Assembly: GCA_029964075.1 (NCBI GenBank)
Contig: CM057136.1
Span: forward strand, 6,696,001-6,760,000
Direction: 5' to 3'
Source: Patiria pectinifera
Lineage: Eukaryota > Echinodermata > Asteroidea > Valvatida > Asterinidae
DNA length: 64,000 nt
How positions within the stretch are numbered: position 1 is the stretch's first letter; every line of letters begins with the position of its first letter. The position numbers and the translations under genes are program-made. A model generated the notes under the pieces. It saw only the letters and a list, made by a program, of their open reading frames with translations, made no database searches and had not been told where the DNA came from. Positions 47,430 to 58,909 of the stretch are shown piece after piece.

Positions 47430-47517
47430 CTGAACAATGTTGAATATTGGCATGCACACTGATACTGATGCAAAGCACACTGGTGATAATTTTGAGAAAA
47501 GATGTCGATTTCAGCAT
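47430..47517 (-). CDS. Discoidin (F5/8 type C) domain protein, exon 1 (signal peptide)
   Basis: ATG at 47,517 starts MLKSTSFLKIITSVLCISIS followed by VHANIQHCS and one base, then donor CAG|GTGAGT: 88 nt, phase 1. Residues 1-23 are a standard signal peptide with likely cleavage after VHA. Joined to exons 2-4 (34,778-34,644, 33,515-33,304, 32,685-32,542) it yields a 579-nt reading frame including stop, 192 residues, with no internal stop. The mature protein is a single F5/8 type C domain of about 155 residues with a short N-terminal lead. The first intron is 12.65 kb and holds block A' with an alternative first exon. The Helentron-like endonuclease remnant ends about 450 bp upstream. Confidence 0.75.
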
Positions 47518-47968
47518 GATGACTTCTATATACAATCGAGTGGAAACAAGAACGACATGTATAAGAATCTCTTAGCTTCATTAAAAAAATGAGAGTTAAA
47601 GGTTTGGATGGTGGACATGATCAATGAGCAAGCAAGTCTTAGTTTGTGAAAGTAAACCACAATGGATGTCAGAATATTCATCTGAAAAGGTGAAAAGATG
47701 ACACCTCTTAGAAGCTTGTACTCCCACTACTCTTCATGCAAAGATTAAATTTAGCTTGTCAAAAAAGGAATATACATGTATACTTTACAGTTATTCATTA
47801 GACATTGAATTACACGTACATTATTTTTGGGGGGAAAACGTTATGTGATACAAATGATGATTATTTACTACTCTATTGCTAGTAAGTTGACATGCAGAGT
47901 TCTGAAGATGTTTGAATCTTGATCTTTCAAGATAATGTTCGACAATATCTTCAATAAAATTGCTCAAA

Positions 47969-48625
47969 TTATATAGTTATAAAAATTGCTTCATTGTAAC
48001 TGTAATAAGTCGGAATCACTGCAGCATCTATTATATCCATATTTCTGACATAAACGTGGTCAATCAATGTGCCGTTTTCTGTTGTTTCATTATTAACACA
48101 CTGTCTATAACCATAATCTTGTATGAACTTTTCAATCTGTGAACAGTCTTTCAGAATGTCTTCATTAAAATCGCCCATTACAATGCATCTATTGGACACT
48201 TTATGAAGTTCGCTCAGCAAAATTGTAAGATAGTCAACAAATTCGTTCATCAAATATGAAGCCGGACGATAAATTACTGCCACACAGTATGACATCTGAC
48301 TAATTATCTGAAATGCAATAAGCTCTAGATTCTGAACAGGAAGAGTCAGTCTGCTAAATGTTCTGTTCTTTCTACCAAATACTGCTACACCTCCACGACA
48401 TTGCTGCTTTAACGTTTGTGTTAGTTTACTTGTATTATCATATGAAGCACTTCTGATCTGATGATAGCATTTGAATTCAGTTAATTCTATGCCAGAGTAT
48501 TCCTCATTATCGATCCATGTCTCAGTAAGACACATAAAATCAGATTTCATCATTTGACGATTACTTTTTAGGTCCATTTGATGTTCCTTTAATCCTTGAA
48601 TATTATGCATCATGATTACAGTCTT
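47969..48625 (-). pseudogene. Helentron-like endonuclease (EEP) domain, right copy
   Basis: C-terminal 218 residues of a frame shared with the helicase tail. Motifs in order: HNIQGLKEHQ, MKSDFMCLTETWIDNEE, RGGVAVFGR, AVIYRPAS, RCIVMGDFNEDI and GTLIDHVYV. These are the endonuclease/exonuclease/phosphatase motifs that distinguish Helentrons from plain Helitrons. The last motif, normally S-D-H, reads YYSYNEAIF: both catalytic Asp and His are replaced, so this domain should be inactive. A stop follows ITI. Downstream, 450 bp remain before discoidin exon 1, and the 3' end of the element should lie there. Confidence 0.8.
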
Positions 48626-49970
48626 GTTTGATTTCTCTTGTCTTGTACATTCTTCACCATCAATAAATTCTGGCATATTCTTTAATGATTCCCAAACTGC
48701 CTTGTTACAGTAGATATATTTTTCATCAAACCCTTGAATCACAAGTCCATGCATTGATGTGACTCTGCTTAGTGCAACATAAGCTTGTCCAGCTGAAAAT
48801 GTACGTTCAAGTGAAACAACTGCTCTATCTGTTGTCATTCCTTGCACTTTGTGAACTGTGCATGCCCAGGCTAATTTTAAGGGAAACTGTTGTCGAACAC
48901 ACCGCTTAGTCACACTTTCCTCTTCCTTCTGAATTGGAACTGTGTCTTTGCCATTTGATGATTTGTATTTTCTTTTCAACTTAGTTCCAAAATCCTCACT
49001 ATCAAACTCAACTTCAATCTACTTTGGCCAAGATTCCTCAGCCAACATAATAATTGCACGTACAGTGCCAAAGATTCCATTCACAAGTCCATCTGATACA
49101 TCAATGTTCTTAGTTAACATTACTCTAGCACCAACACCCATCCACAATGATTCAGTTTCACAGGACTTCAACAATGTTACATCTTCTTCTGACAACTTTT
49201 CCTTCTTACTTTTGACTCGTTACCTATTCAGTACTTCTGCGAACTGTACATCATCTTTTTGTCGCATGGTTTCATTTAGCTCTACTTTCTTGAAAATATC
49301 ATTCCACAGATCTACTGGGAGTGCTCTCTGATACAATGCTTTTCCTTTGACTGGAGGCAACTGATAAAAATCACCAACAGCTAAAATACTGATGTTACCG
49401 AAAGGATTATGACTACATGTTTGTTTTATCTGACGCAGACGTCCATGTATGTAGCACAAAATCTTGTGATCAACCATCGATTTTTCATCTATAATCAAGA
49501 TTTGAAGATCTTGTAACACATTCCTTAGCGTACTCAATTTCTCTTCTCTAAGTAGTTGATATGGTAATCTCGAGTCAACCGGGATTGAAAGAGCACTGTG
49601 AATTGTACTACCATTGACGTGAAATGCCGCAGCAACTCCTGTAGGCGCAACTATCAAAACTGACATTTTGTCAGGATTCTGAAACATTCTAGCAAAAAGT
49701 CGTGTAGCTTCGTAATGAACTTACTTTATTAAGTGGCTTTTCCCAGTTCCAGCTCCACCTGTCACGAATACATGAAATGGTTCAGGATTTTTCCCATTTA
49801 TTTTTGTAAGCACCAATTACGAATCTTATTAAAGACCTGTCTCTACTCTACGTTCAATGATCTTAATAAATGTAGTGCTTCTTGCTTTGATATTTTTGCT
49901 GGATGTGGTTCAATACTACATATGTTTTCTACCATTGCATCAGCTTGCAAATCAGGGATTTGCGAGACAA
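48626..49970 (-). pseudogene. Helentron-like PIF1 helicase, right copy
   Basis: Superfamily 1B helicase in broken frames. GGAGTGKSH (Walker A, about 49,740-49,770) is separated by a stop from [20 protein letters not shown], then [13 protein letters not shown] (Walker B), [15 protein letters not shown] and [10 protein letters not shown]. After another stop come [39 protein letters not shown] and, past a further stop (SWPK*IEVEF), LKLAWACTVHKVQGMT and AYVALSRVTSMHGLVIQGF. The stretch between TLLKS and the GARVMLTKN motif is shorter than usual: the segment with the IFATN-type motif is missing. In the intact element this enzyme would unwind DNA during rolling-circle transposition. Confidence 0.85.
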
Positions 49971-51191
49971 ACAACTGTACAATTCATTGCCAGTGCTCAA
50001 CACAAAATTCACGTCTTTGCAATTCCACATATTTAACGGCTTAATTCGGCTTTAGAGGATTCCACTTAGGTTCATACAAACACATTGTCTTCCAGCCAGT
50101 TCCGCAAATCTGAGATCACCTTGATGGAAGCTACCTTGAATACATCTGATTTCTTTAGTCTCATTAATCTGTTGATTGTCTTTACAAGAGCAACTGTGTT
50201 TACTACTACATGTACATACATGTATTTTGGCTCTGAGTTTTTTCTTGTCACAATCTTGTGCTAAATCTTCCATGTTGTCTCCAGCTTTTCTTTTGGACTT
50301 AATTTTCCCAACACTGTTCTTTTCATTCTGTATAGACACTCGCTCTTTCCTTCTACTTTTGCCATTAACATCTCTACTTTTCCTTGCAGACTGGCCTCTT
50401 GTCCCCTGTACACTGTCTTGATTTTCCTCATTCTTATCCTTTCCACTACTACAACTAATCTCAGCATTAGTACTTTCCTTGCTGCGTAAAAAATAACCTC
50501 CAGTCTGCTGAACAATGCAACATCTTTCACCTGTATTTAAACATGCATGTTTGCAGTCCATGTTATCGACATGCTCAATTTTGTCATTGCCTGCCTGTTC
50601 CTCACCTTCATTTCTATGTACAGTTGAAACTTCAATGTGCTCTTGTGTGCTAGAAACACATTCAGTGCATGACTCAACAGCTGCTTCCTCCGTGTACACT
50701 TCAGATGATGGCATCTCAAATTTGTTCTCATCTGTCGGAATGCCAAGATCATACAACAAAGAGTCCTTGTAGGTACACCTCCCACATTCTAGACACAGCC
50801 ATGCTACGGATTTGCTTGCAAGCACAGACTGAATGTTTGCAAATTCCATACAGTTGACATGATAGTAGATTTTACAAGTATCACACTGCACAACTTGATC
50901 GTGCTCACTAGCCACTTGATCACACAACCAACATTGCTTGACTTGTACTTCGTTTATAGAACGATTCACATCCATAACTGCTGACTTCTCAACACTACAT
51001 CTCTTGTGAAGTTTCCTTCCTATATTCCCATTTAGTCCATCTGAACATTTACTTCTCTTCAACAAGACCTGTTCATTCTTATGTTTGATCGACTCCCTTT
51101 TTTGGCTTTGCTCTTTATTTTTCATTTTCTTGATAACATAAGACAGACTTCTTTTTTGTGTGACTCTGCATACTCTTTTATGTTTTCTCAT
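49971..51191 (-). pseudogene. Helentron-like protein, PHD finger, linker and start of protease (right copy)
   Basis: A long frame (50,052-51,191) reads a basic region, then the intact PHD-type finger QCWLCDQVASEHDQVVQCDT-C, YYHVNCM and WLCLECGRC with the Cys4-His-Cys3 spacing, a long acidic/basic linker, the Cys-rich HVCTCSSKHSCSC patch and HQGDLRFAELAGRQCVCMN of the papain-like protease, before a stop at 50,052. Beyond the stop homology to the left copy continues through the CKDV, FVL and LYSCL motifs to about 49,976, then jumps into pre-helicase sequence. The right copy therefore lost the rest of the protease, the OTU and the whole Rep region in one internal deletion. Confidence 0.8.
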
Positions 51192-52718
51192 GGTTCCTTC
51201 TCTCTTCCTTACTCATACGCTGTTCAATGACCTTGCCATTCCTCAACCTATGCAATGCTTGTCTTCGTTAACATCTTCTGATTTACTTTCTGTTCGGCTT
51301 TGACACCTTCTTTGTCTCTTTAATATACTCTACAACACAATCCAATACCTGATGTCTACTGCAGCATGTTTGCCCACTGGCATTCAACCTTCGCACTGCT
51401 TTCTGCTGTTTCAATCTCTTTGTGGTCATTTTGTTGATTCTCCACTTCTTCCATCGATTCACATGTCTTTCAACATCTGCCACAGGAACAAACATGCCCT
51501 CATAGAAAATCTCTGGCAAAATCCTATGTTTTTCCTATTGAAAATACATTTTCAAGCTATTTTCTCCTAGAAAATAGGAACAAAATATATTTATTTCTAT
51601 TACATAAAATGAGTACAAGTTAATTGCCACTCTATTTTATTTCTAATTCTAAAACTGCACGCTATTTTATGACTATTTTTGGAGACTTACACATGTTTAT
51701 GAGAACCAAGGACTATTTTTTTGCTATTTTGTAGACATATGCTCAGTACATACAACACAATCTGAAGGCCAAGCACTTAATTGGCATACCAGATAAACAT
51801 CCTGTGTGAGTGTGGCAAGTTTGAATTTTGTCGGTTGCATTCTGAAAGCCGTCTGTGAAGCACAGCTGCAGTAGAGATGTGTGCAAATCACTGTAATGGA
51901 GTGATAAGTGCACCACATGGTTAATAGATTTTCCAGGACAATTATGAATAACATTCTTGTACCTTTTCAAGCTGTATTTTGCTGAAAAAGCACGCACACT
52001 CGTAGCATGTTGAACCAAACTGTTTTAATAACTTGATGGTGCATGATGTACGTGTGTATGTTAATTGTTTTGACACTGTGTTGTCACAGCATTATTACTG
52101 TTTATGGTAATAGACTTACATGTATTTTCTCAATTATTCCATTCTTATGCAGTCATATGGTTGCTCACTTCATGTACTATATGTTTTATAAAACAGTTGT
52201 TGCATGGACAGACGCCATTTGTATTTTTTTAAATAGCATGTTTTTTTAAATAGCATGCTATTTTTTAAAAATAGCAACCTATTTTACCTCTATTTTACCT
52301 CTATTTTTAGAAAGATATTTTTTCACTATTCTATTTTTTCGCTATTTTTGGGGGTGTCGAATACAATGGAAAAAAATAGATTAAAAAAAATGTGTTTTCA
52401 ATAAGAACTAAATATATTTTGTTTCTATTTTATTTCAACCTGGGTGTACACAGGTTCTGATACACACACATTTTCAGCATTAGACTCAAGCATGCCTGTA
52501 CGTTCTTGTATGAACTCAATGATACACAATGGGATTGTATTTTGTCCACACTTTGATTCTTGTTGAAAATTTGGTTTCCACACATCTACTGATATAAATC
52601 TTGAGTTTACCTTGAAAACATTAACTGACTTCAACTTTGTCATCTTTGGCAACACATTGACAATCAACTTGATCTGGCAATCAACTTCAGCAAGTAATTT
52701 TTGCCTTTGAATTGGCAA
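51192..52718 (-). pseudogene. Helentron-like protein, N-terminal part split by an insertion (right copy)
   Basis: Frame 52,718-52,425 carries MTKLKSVNVFKVNSRFISVD, WKPNFQQESKCGQNTIPLCI and IEFIQERTGMLESNAENVC up to SEPVY, where a 948-bp element interrupts it. After the element the text resumes as MFVPVADVERHVNRWKKWRI and continues to RVSKPNRK (51,290-51,497). The left copy reads straight through SEPVYMFVPVADV, giving the exact empty site. I do not recognise a domain in this N-terminal part. Confidence 0.7.
51497..52444. mobile_element. 948-bp insertion with CCC...GGG ends and AAAATAG subterminal repeats
   Basis: Comparison with the left copy fixes the insertion to the base: plus-strand TG, CCC...GGG, TG, against a single TG in the empty site, so a 2-bp duplication. 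Both outer thirds (51,497-51,740 and 52,200-52,444) hold many CTATTTT/AAAATAG heptamers plus a shared AACAAAATATATTTA stretch in opposite orientation, while the centre (51,740-52,200) has none. No transposase frame. Family not recognised. Confidence 0.75.
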
Positions 52719-53034
52719 TCAACTTCAGCATGTAATCTTTGCCTTTGAATTGGCAATCAACTTCAGCAAGTAATCTTTGCCTTAGAATTGGAAATCAACG
52801 TCAGCAAGTAATCTTTGCCTTTGAATTGGCAATCAACTTCAGCAAGTAATCTTTGCCTTCGAATTGGCAATCAACGTCAGCAAGTAATCTTTGTCTTTGA
52901 ATTGGCAATCAACTTCAGCATGTAATCTTTCACTTTGAATTGGCAATCAACGTCAGCAAGTAATCTTTGTCTTTGAATTGGCAATCAACTTCAGCATGTA
53001 ATCTTTCACTTTGAATTGGCAATCAACTTCAGCT
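52672..53034. repeat. 38-bp minisatellite, right copy (about 9-10 copies)
   Basis: Reverse complement of the array at 24,265-24,560 (TTTGAATTGGCAATCAACTT, CAGCAAGTAATCTTTGCC). More copies and more homogeneous than the left array. Confidence 0.85.
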
Positions 53035-55042
53035 CTGTAACTTTATAACAAAATAGCTTAGTTTAGCACGTTTAGCTCACAAAAAACAACTTCAGCTCAC
53101 ATATAACAACTTCAGCTCACATGTAACAACTTTTATTCATATCATATTTAGGAGATGAAATATTGGAGTGAATGTGGAATGAACTGAACACACTAAGTAA
53201 TAACATGAGATGACAGGGCAGGGTTAATGGGACAGACACACTGGACGAACTGCACAAAAACAGACCAGAAGGAACTTGATGTTTTGGATGGTGTCACGAC
53301 ACTCTTCATTTCTGAAAACAAAATAAGAAGAAAAAATACATTTGTTAATGAAGTATGAATACAGTTAGGGTGACAAATAGTGTGTAACAACCGCAATACA
53401 ATTCTTCACAAAATCGCCTTTTGTCTTGCACAACATGCAGATATGTGTAATACTCAAGATTTTAAAAGACACATGATCAACTAGAATCAAAAGACATTTG
53501 CCTTTTTCAAGTGACTTAACTACATTATGAACAGTCACACTCTGGGGGGGGGGGGCGATGTGGGCTTCAAGAGTATGTACATTTTTGAAAAGGAGGGAAA
53601 AGAACTGAAGAAAAACCATATATGTATTGTTCAATCATTTTGTACCAGAACATACTCAGGACTCGTGAACATCTGTCTGTGGAGGGCATACACACCCCTC
53701 CCCCCACCATAGTTATGTAATTGATGTTATCTTCCACATGATACATGCACTCGCATGCAAATATCACATGCAAACATGTGTCGAACACAAAGGTCAAGCA
53801 GGTTGAAAAGTGCATACAGCATACACATCTGAGTCCGTACGCGATCATGCCACACTTTACACAACATACAGATCTTCAGACTTTTGGCATCATGCTAAAG
53901 CAGCTTAGATTGTAAATACTTTATTGTATTTGTAGAGGGCACTTTTATTTTGTTTATAGTCAATCCTTAATTTGTGAAAAATGCCATTGCAGTAGTAACA
54001 CTTTAGTTGTCACCCTATTTCTAAATGTTGAACGTCAATAAGCATAAGGGTCTGACGTCTGACAAATGATGTACAATATACTGCCTACTTTGTAGTCACC
54101 TAATACTCTTTGGGGCATTTCAATACAGTTGTATGCCGCTGTAACCATATTGAGTCAACTGAAATGCCACAAAAGACTAGGGCCTACCAAGTAACCACGT
54201 TCCTCAAAGTTAACACAATACGATCAAACCATCTGGAGAAAAGATGTTCAACAAAATCACTTCCATGAAATTTCACTTAATAAATTTTCACTTAATTCAC
54301 CATCCAATTCAAAATACATCATGTCAGTACATAGCAAACATGCATGCAACATGGAGGTAGGAAACATAGATCATTATGCAGGAAATGTAAGTCAGTCAGT
54401 TCATCCTAAAGATTGCACTAACAGCCATGACAGCCTCAGGTCATATACTCCGAACAATTTCACTTTTATAGCTCCATGTCTACAGTAGTACTCCGATTTC
54501 TTTTCATTCACTATTTTTTGACCTACAAAACACTACTCTGTCATGTCTGTGAGTCTGTGAGTTTGTTTATATCTTCCAATAAAAAAAATGTTAACACAAA
54601 GATCCCATCATATTCATGTCGTGATGACTTCACCTCAATTTTGTCAACTTTTCGTTAAACACATGCATGACATGCCCCCATATCATCCCAGTATAGTTAA
54701 GAACACGTAAAAAGTGGACTATTTGAGCAACATTAATGTGGGTTACACCCGTCCTGGGCCACGATACACCATGGATACACCTAGACCCGGCCGGTACGTG
54801 GCTTGTATACATATCCACGTGATACACCATGCAGCTCTGCATACATTATCCACGTGACCACGGTGACGTGACCATATCGTCACCAGTCGTCAAAAAATCA
54901 CTAATTATACAATTAGGCCTAACACTTCATCTGAAACGTTAACATAAAAAAACAGTATTCATTATCCAACAGACATTTACAAATACAAGCTAAACAAAAC
55001 AATCTGCTAACATCACTAAACTTTCCGCTAACAAAACTGCTC
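53035..55042. other. Non-coding 5' region of the right Helentron-like element
   Basis: Inverted copy of 22,170-24,260, including TTCAGCTCACATATAACAAC repeats (53,085-53,130) and a poly-G tract near 53,542. No gene seen. Confidence 0.55.
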
Positions 55043-55051
55043 GTATATCGC

Positions 55052-56509
55052 GGTAGCGTCAGTATCACACTGGGAGGAAGGTACACTTATCATAATTTAT
55101 GCTTACGTCACCATTTCGCTACGGAGGTCATTTAGCATCACTGGAAACATGAATTATGCAGTACGTATGCACATGGATGTCCCGGATGATGGTAGTAGGT
55201 GCATACCTTGTTGCGAACACGTGCATCGCACGCACGGCGCTTTACTAGCGCCGCGTCGCCGAGATCAAGCTTTATGTATGGGCTCCTGAAAACTGTGCAG
55301 AAGCCTTGAGTGTAAAACATTTCTCGTTTCATTTATTTAAATTAAACAGCAGTGCAGGGTGAGTTAAAAAAGAAGAAGCTGAACCCAAACCTCCAAAAAT
55401 ATATTTCATATTAAAAAAAAAAAAATATGTAGCACCAAAATAAGTATAATGACAGGAAAACCTATTTCAGAAACTACTTTTACAGTTTTAGATAAAAAAG
55501 AAATTACTGAAATTGTCCAATCCGTTCAAATAATATCACCATTAAAACGCAAGACCCTAGAAACCTGTTTCGTCAAAAAAGAGCAATTTATTGTGCATCA
55601 TTCTGACTGCTTGGAACAACGAAGAAATTGACACAGAATACTTGTTTCAACAACTGTCAACAACAAGCTCTAGTCATTAGCAATTCGCAAACAATATATG
55701 ATTTATAAAATCCACTTTTTTTTTAAAGATGGGCCTTCAAAATAACTTAGTCTCAGTGGTGATGTTTGACGAAGTTGCAATCAGGTTAGTTGTTCAATTA
55801 AGCACCGGCCGGCCAAGTTAAGATTTTTAGCACTTTTGTTGCAAGCGAAAAAATTGATGAACATCAGTGACATTGTTGTTTTTAAACTACCTTACAGGGA
55901 AGTACAATTCCTTATACGTTTGCATGGATATGGATATCAAAACTGAAAGTTTCGTAAAAAAGGAACGGGAATAATATTGTTTCGTGATCCTCTATCTACA
56001 AAAATGAATAAACTAGAAAGAAAAAATGCATTGTTGATGTCGTTTTTGTTTTTATGCCGTTCAAATGTAATGTAATTTGATCAGGGCCGTAACTGGGCTT
56101 GCCCGCCGCGTTGTCCTTTTTTGAGTATCCTGAGGCAATCTCGTCATTGTTTTAATAAACAGATCTATTTAACCATAAATTGACACAGCAACAGATTTGC
56201 TTTCTGAATGCAATGATTTATTTCTTCCTTTCTTTTCATCTTTTCCCGTAGCTGTACTAATAATGTTTGACTCGCCAAACGGGCTAGTTCGACCATGGGG
56301 GAATAAACCGCCGCTGTCTTGACGGTCAGCTTTGCTAGGCTATCGTTTGCATACGAGCCAGCGCTTTCATCTGGCGCATGCCTCGGCCATTGGAACGGAT
56401 CTGCATAATTCATGTTCTAGCAACGTCATACGACCTGCTCATCAACTTGGTGACGTAGGCATAAATAATGATACGTGTACCTTCCTCTCAGTGTGATACT
56501 GACGCTACC
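55052..56509. mobile_element. 1,458-bp TIR element with 9-bp target duplication
   Basis: Ends GGTAGCGTCAGTATCACACT and its reverse complement AGTGTGATACTGACGCTACC; the similarity extends about 42 bp. Flanks are GTATATCGC on both sides (55,043-55,051 and 56,510-56,518). The left arm of the long inverted repeat has a single uninterrupted TTATATCGC, so the site is an exact empty/filled pair. A 9-bp duplication suggests Mutator-like or Merlin-type transposition. Only short frames inside, so non-autonomous. Confidence 0.85.
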
Positions 56510-56580
56510 GTATATCGCAGGTCGTACCTCGAAAGGTGATATATGGTTCTGGGTACTATACTATGGTTCTGGGTACTATA

Positions 56581-56822
56581 GCTTTCGATCGGCCAGCATC
56601 ACCGGGAATAGAAATTTCGTTGGGTCCCGAAATTTCTTTGGAATGACAGATCCTACACAACTCAAATTTCGCGGATAAGGTTTTGTGTAAGTTCTGGTCA
56701 TAAAAAGTGCTCGTTAAATTGTGGGACTCAAACGGAAATTCTATTCCCGCCGATGTTTGCCGATCGAAAGCTGCAATGAGATGAACGCGTGGCGGTGTAT
56801 ACCGCCACGTTCACGGGTCTTT
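56581..56822. mobile_element. Palindromic GTGGCGGTATAC MITE, truncated copy
   Basis: Inverted counterpart of 21,662-21,963; the outer end with the first GTGGCGG palindrome is missing. Confidence 0.65.
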
Positions 56823-57727
56823 AACCATGCCATAGAGCAAGAGATATGATCATACTCAGCATTAAGGAAAACAAAATTGTATTTTTATTCTCTTTCATTT
56901 GATTGAAAATATTCCCAAGAGTCAGATTATCAAGTAATATGTTATAAAAGCAAATCACATATTTAAGGGTGCAGTTTTTCTGCAGTGGGATTTTTAGCCC
57001 ATTGACTTTGTACACGTTTTCAAGCCACCATTTGCACAACTTGGCGATCTGGAATCGTCATCAAAGTTACAGCCAAGGAAGACCCTCATACAAAAATTAT
57101 GCAAAAACTATGACGTCATTGACGGTCATGATGACGTCATCACCTATTTTTTTTTTTTGATTTTTGAAAATTTACGTGCATATTTTGAAAACCTATATCT
57201 ACAGAACTGTAAGTCCGATTGGGTTAAAACTTGGTATGTGGCTAAACCGGGATGTGTTGTAGGTAAAAAAAAAATGAGGTGACGTTATAATGACGTCATC
57301 CTGAGATTTTATATGAATATTTGAATTGTTTGACCTTTTAGCCATATCTCACGACGAAACATGCAAATTTCAAAATTCTTTTTGTATTTGGTCTGTTAGG
57401 TAATAGGTATTAGCAGACAATTTTGAAAAATGTGTGACGTCATCATGACGTCATCAAAATGCGATTTTTCAAAACACATATAAGGAAAGGTTCGAATGTC
57501 ATGAAACTTGGTGGGTAGGTAGTTAATCGTACTAGTATGCAAAGTTGGAAGTGACGTCACGATGACGTCATCGTTTTTTAATGATTTTTTAAATATATAT
57601 AATTTTATTCTGCTTCCAAAAATTGCACACTTTTTTTCATCGGATTGACATTAAACTTGGTTCAAACCAAGACCACAATGACAAGATGTCCATTGAGAAG
57701 GGTTTCAAAGATGACGTCATTGCAGGG

Positions 57728-58106
57728 CATGTGACGTCATGTGATATCATTATATTTTAGGAATTATTCTAAGCATTTTGAACAACCTTTAACTGCATGA
57801 TGCACTCTGAAAAGTGATTGCAAAAGGGCCAACGAATTATAAATATTTGTAAAATGCGAAAAAGCCCTGTGTTCTGTTTGCAAACAGACATACAGCTCTA
57901 GTTTTTTTCTTGTTGATGCCTGTACGATATGGGTTATGGTAGCTTCGTTTTTTGGCCCAAAATAACCTGTATCTTCGGTTGTAAAGGGACGAAAGAGGTA
58001 AGTACATTAATACGAATCCTTGCTAAATAACGCAACGTCGAAGCCTTATGTTTGAAAGGATTGATTCTTCAAAAAAAAATTGAACATTTTAAACATGGTG
58101 TCGCGC
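57728..58106. other. Short non-coding junction
   Basis: Between the right arm of the long inverted repeat and block B'. No feature recognised. Confidence 0.4.
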
Positions 58107-58865
58107 GTTAGATACATCGACTGACACATTTAAATGAGACAATTCCAGTGGTTAAGTTCGCGCAAGGCATGATGGGAAACAACATGGCGCAGCAAGATCG
58201 TACCCATGGAAACGAGGTTGCCCAGCAGGCTTCACTTTGTAATTCAATACCGGCTATGCTTGCACACCAGTAAATAGGCCAAATATATCCGTCCGCCGAG
58301 CTCATGAATAAAAGTTGAACCCTCAAAACATTCTTTATTAGATCTAGAGAGTTCTGAGAGCCATGGAATTGGGAAATTGAAGAGATATGGCAATGCACCT
58401 CTGGCCCGGACTTGGGGCTTCCAAGTCTGAGCATTGTGGATGCAATCGTGCCCGAAAGTGGCGCTATTTAGCCATGTTGTGGAGGGATCGTTTTCAAGCC
58501 GTACTAAAGCTGTACTAAATTTCGAGTTTTCCATATGTTTGTGCACAAACGTGGATCCGCCCAGCAGGCTTCACTTTGTACAGCGAGCTAGCGCTCTAGT
58601 AATTCAATATAGCTCTATGTATTCTATTATATAGACTAATCCGGCAACAGCCATGTTCTCTGGTGGCACCAGGCCCGCGCGAGTCGCGTAAATGAGAGCT
58701 GCTTTCATTTATAACGCAGCAACTCCGGGGAAATGCACAAAAGGAGGCCCAACGATTAACTGCCCGCTCCCTGCCTTGTGTGGGCTCCAAAATGTCAACT
58801 GGAGCACCGATGACAGGAAATTAACGAACTTCCATCAATCATTACCATTGTATCGTTTCACACGC
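58107..58865. repeat. Duplicated block B' (partner of 6,655-7,382)
   Basis: Direct copy of block B. Contains the dispersed repeat with GGCGCTATTTAGCCATGTTG at 58,255-58,490. Confidence 0.75.
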
Positions 58866-58909
58866 AACAAGTCCAAAGTGGCTGTTACTCCCTGAACTGT
58901 TTTTTTTAG

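Larger units (their letters stand above)
49976..57727. repeat. Right arm of a very long inverted repeat (partner 20,793-26,310)
   Basis: Inverted copy of the left arm with two clean insertions: the 948-bp element at 51,497-52,444 and the 1,458-bp element at 55,052-56,509. It also has a small deletion around 56,560-56,580, where TATGGTTCTGGGTACTATA is doubled and part of the palindromic MITE is lost. Confidence 0.85.
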
